Notes under the pieces: model-generated
What the model saw: only the letters and a program-made list of their open reading frames with translations
What the model was told of the DNA's origin: nothing
The model's database searches: none
Shown here: positions 63,739 through 64,000 of the stretch, piece after piece
Layout: the number at the start of each line of letters is the position of its first letter
Numbering within the stretch: the stretch's first letter is position 1
Position numbers and translations under genes: made by a program
Assembly (NCBI RefSeq): GCF_015351475.1
Contig: NZ_JADKPR010000008.1
Span: 121,982 to 185,981, forward strand
DNA: 64,000 nucleotides
Direction: 5' to 3'
From: Flavobacterium sp. HJJ
GTDB taxonomy: Bacteria; Bacteroidota; Bacteroidia; Flavobacteriales; Flavobacteriaceae

Positions 63739-64000
63739 TTAAATTAGCAATCCGTTTTCTTTCAGATGCTTAAATATGATTTTATCAACTTCCGATATTA
63801 TGTTTAAATCTTTATAATTTAACCATCTAATTTCTTCTATTTCATTATTTTCTTTTACATTTCCAATGTAATTAGCTTTATAACACGTCATTTTTACAAT
63901 TACTCCTTCAATAGCTCCGTCTGATTGAGCTTTAAACGTTCCAATATATTCGATAGATTCACTTATTATTTCGACACTTAATTCTTCTTGAATTTCTCTA
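63739..64000 (-). CDS. Nudix hydrolase, truncated by the window edge
   Basis: The minus strand encodes 86 residues up to a TAA at 63739-63741, beginning at the edge with REIQEELSVE. This matches the second half of the Nudix box (REx2EE). A downstream EIEEIRWLNYKDL segment fits the C-terminal part of ADP-ribose/8-oxo-dGTP-type Nudix enzymes. The 5' half lies to the right of the window. No terminator is visible between lpxB and this gene. Confidence 0.75.
   Translation of the reverse strand, partial: REIQEELSVEIISESIEYIGTFKAQSDGAIEGVIVKMTCYKANYIGNVKENNEIEEIRWLNYKDLNIISEVDKIIFKHLKENGLLI

Noticed and set aside
1..64000. CRISPR arrays, tRNA or rRNA genes, insertion sequences, prophage genes
   Set aside because: No regular spacer-repeat pattern, cloverleaf with CCA-type acceptor, rRNA core sequence, transposase or phage structural gene was seen on either strand.

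Overview
The window is a low-GC chromosomal segment of a Bacteroidota bacterium, almost certainly a Flavobacterium or close relative. Evidence for this: promoters of the TAnnTTTG type rather than sigma70 boxes, a PorT-like type IX secretion protein, a DUF5686 surface protein, a BFN-UVR nuclease, the order mreB-mreC-mreD-mrdA-rodA, and a sulfite reductase carrying a C-terminal HEPN-like region. I see no rRNA, tRNA, CRISPR array, prophage or insertion sequence. Several intergenic gaps hold short palindromes or degenerate word repeats typical of this group.

Positions 1-15,600 form one minus-strand sulfur block. It holds assimilatory sulfate reduction (fnr, siroheme genes sirC and cobA, sulfite reductase, cysN, cysD, an Fe-S APS reductase cysH and an Rrf2 regulator). 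It then continues into sulfur incorporation and homoserine supply (a MetZ-like transsulfuration enzyme, OsmC, a DUF2007 protein, aspartate kinase-homoserine dehydrogenase, a MetX-like acyltransferase). A SAM-I riboswitch precedes metX, and a second SAM-I lies at the left edge facing out of the window.

Positions 15,600-22,840 are the most interesting part. A second methionine module (metY, metX2, hom2) mirrors the first. Upstream of each module I find short ORFs rich in Met and/or Cys codons. Each is followed by an intrinsic terminator, and each has a segment at the end of the ORF that is complementary to the 5' arm of that terminator: one such unit before metY and two in tandem before metX. 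After the attenuators come two small proteins (69 and 49 aa) that share a C-terminal motif SLLFxMYxxExExLF[IV]; I know of no description of this pair. metK follows on the plus strand behind a SAM-II-like riboswitch whose loop is enlarged by two extra hairpins and which can form an alternative long-range helix. Methionine and SAM metabolism here therefore seems to be read by three RNA mechanisms (SAM-I, SAM-II, peptide-coding attenuators) within 7 kb.

From 24,000 on the content is housekeeping: deoxynucleoside kinase, a membrane pyrophosphatase with an unusual Cys-rich tail, soluble pyrophosphatase, AlkA-like glycosylase, PdhB, EtfBA, BFN nuclease, ThyA, FolA, the elongasome operon, PurH, an ABC permease, a JmjC-like cupin, AccD without its zinc cysteines, FbaA, a BamA/TamA-type barrel, an rRNA methylase, PorT, UbiE/MenG, two tandem tail-specific proteases, SurE, LpxB and a truncated Nudix gene at the right edge.
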